NCBI RefSeq assembly: GCF_035594125.1
Contig: NC_087167.1
Location: forward strand, 946,001 to 1,010,000
Direction of reading: 5' to 3'
Origin: Scylla paramamosain
Taxonomy: Eukaryota > Arthropoda > Malacostraca > Decapoda > Portunidae
Length of the DNA stretch: 64,000 nucleotides
Shown here in pieces: positions 63,950 through 64,000 of this stretch (within the stretch, counting starts at the first letter, position 1; every line of letters begins with the position of its first letter). Under the pieces are notes generated by a model. The model saw only the letters and a list, made by a program, of their open reading frames with translations, was not told where the DNA came from and made no database searches. The position numbers and the translations under genes were made by a program.

Positions 63950-64000
63950 ACAACAGCAGCAACAGCAGCAGCTGGAGCTACAACAGCAACAACAACAGCA
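63950..64000. repeat. CAG/CAA trinucleotide tract cut by the window end
   Basis: CAACAG-type units run off the right edge. In one frame they encode polyglutamine, but no exon boundary is visible. Confidence 0.8.

Overview
The window looks like nuclear DNA of a decapod crustacean, probably a crab. The evidence is spliceosomal introns, an arthropod-style E3 ligase gene, very dense long dinucleotide and trinucleotide microsatellites, and retrotransposons (Jockey-like and CR1-like) whose protein sequences resemble those I know from decapod assemblies. The organism call is inference; no species is claimed. Only about 0.7 kb of the 64 kb is confidently host coding sequence.

Positions 1-8,400: the 3' half of an RNF126/RNF115-type RING-H2 E3 ubiquitin ligase gene on the + strand. 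Four phase-compatible exons (1706-2022, 3310-3425, 5335-5438, 7866-8010) encode 226 residues to the stop, followed by a short 3'UTR and AATAAA at 8367. Its introns hold a decayed Tigger (pogo) transposase, a separate non-autonomous Tigger-like element with terminal inverted repeats and TA duplications, a foldback inverted repeat of about 485 bp, and long CT and GT/CA tracts. A small exon at 55-209 encodes a possible C2HC zinc finger but is not phase-compatible with the ligase exons.

Positions 8,400-28,000: intergenic or intronic DNA. It holds two weak candidate terminal exons on the - strand (8.4 and 9.9 kb), a 79-bp-arm palindrome at 11.5 kb with Penelope/hammerhead-like sequence, a MITE family with CGTATTCT..AAAC termini (15.3, 15.9 and 20.6 kb), a CR1-like 3' end at 17.4 kb, a telomere-like CCTAA-rich patch at 18.0 kb, and a 5'-truncated Jockey-like element on the - strand (23.4-24.4 kb) that interrupts a tandem array of about 150-bp units.

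Positions 28,000-38,700: a broken Jockey-like retrotransposon on the + strand (28.38-30.34 kb) that carries a 76-bp patch of reverse transcriptase from a different, CR1-like family. A tRNA-derived SINE-like element (31.2 kb), three CR1-like 3' ends and large trinucleotide tracts follow.

Positions 38,700-46,900: alternating polypurine and polypyrimidine blocks with GA/CT tracts, a tandem array of 63-bp units derived from the MITE family (39.6 kb), and a CR1-like 3' end at 43.4 kb. Positions 46,900-64,000: more microsatellites, GC-richer unique islands near 49-50, 54.6-55.8 and 62.6-63.6 kb, a decayed minisatellite at 52 kb, a minisatellite of seven exact-length 37-bp units born inside a CR1-like fragment (56.2 kb), an inverted repeat near 59 kb and a 141-bp TA tract (60.0 kb). 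Almost all long open frames here are translations of simple repeats and are not genes. I found no rRNA, intact tRNA, CRISPR or operon structure. The most notable findings are the chimeric retroelement, the minisatellite inside a LINE, the paired-arm palindrome and the MITE-to-tandem-array relationship.
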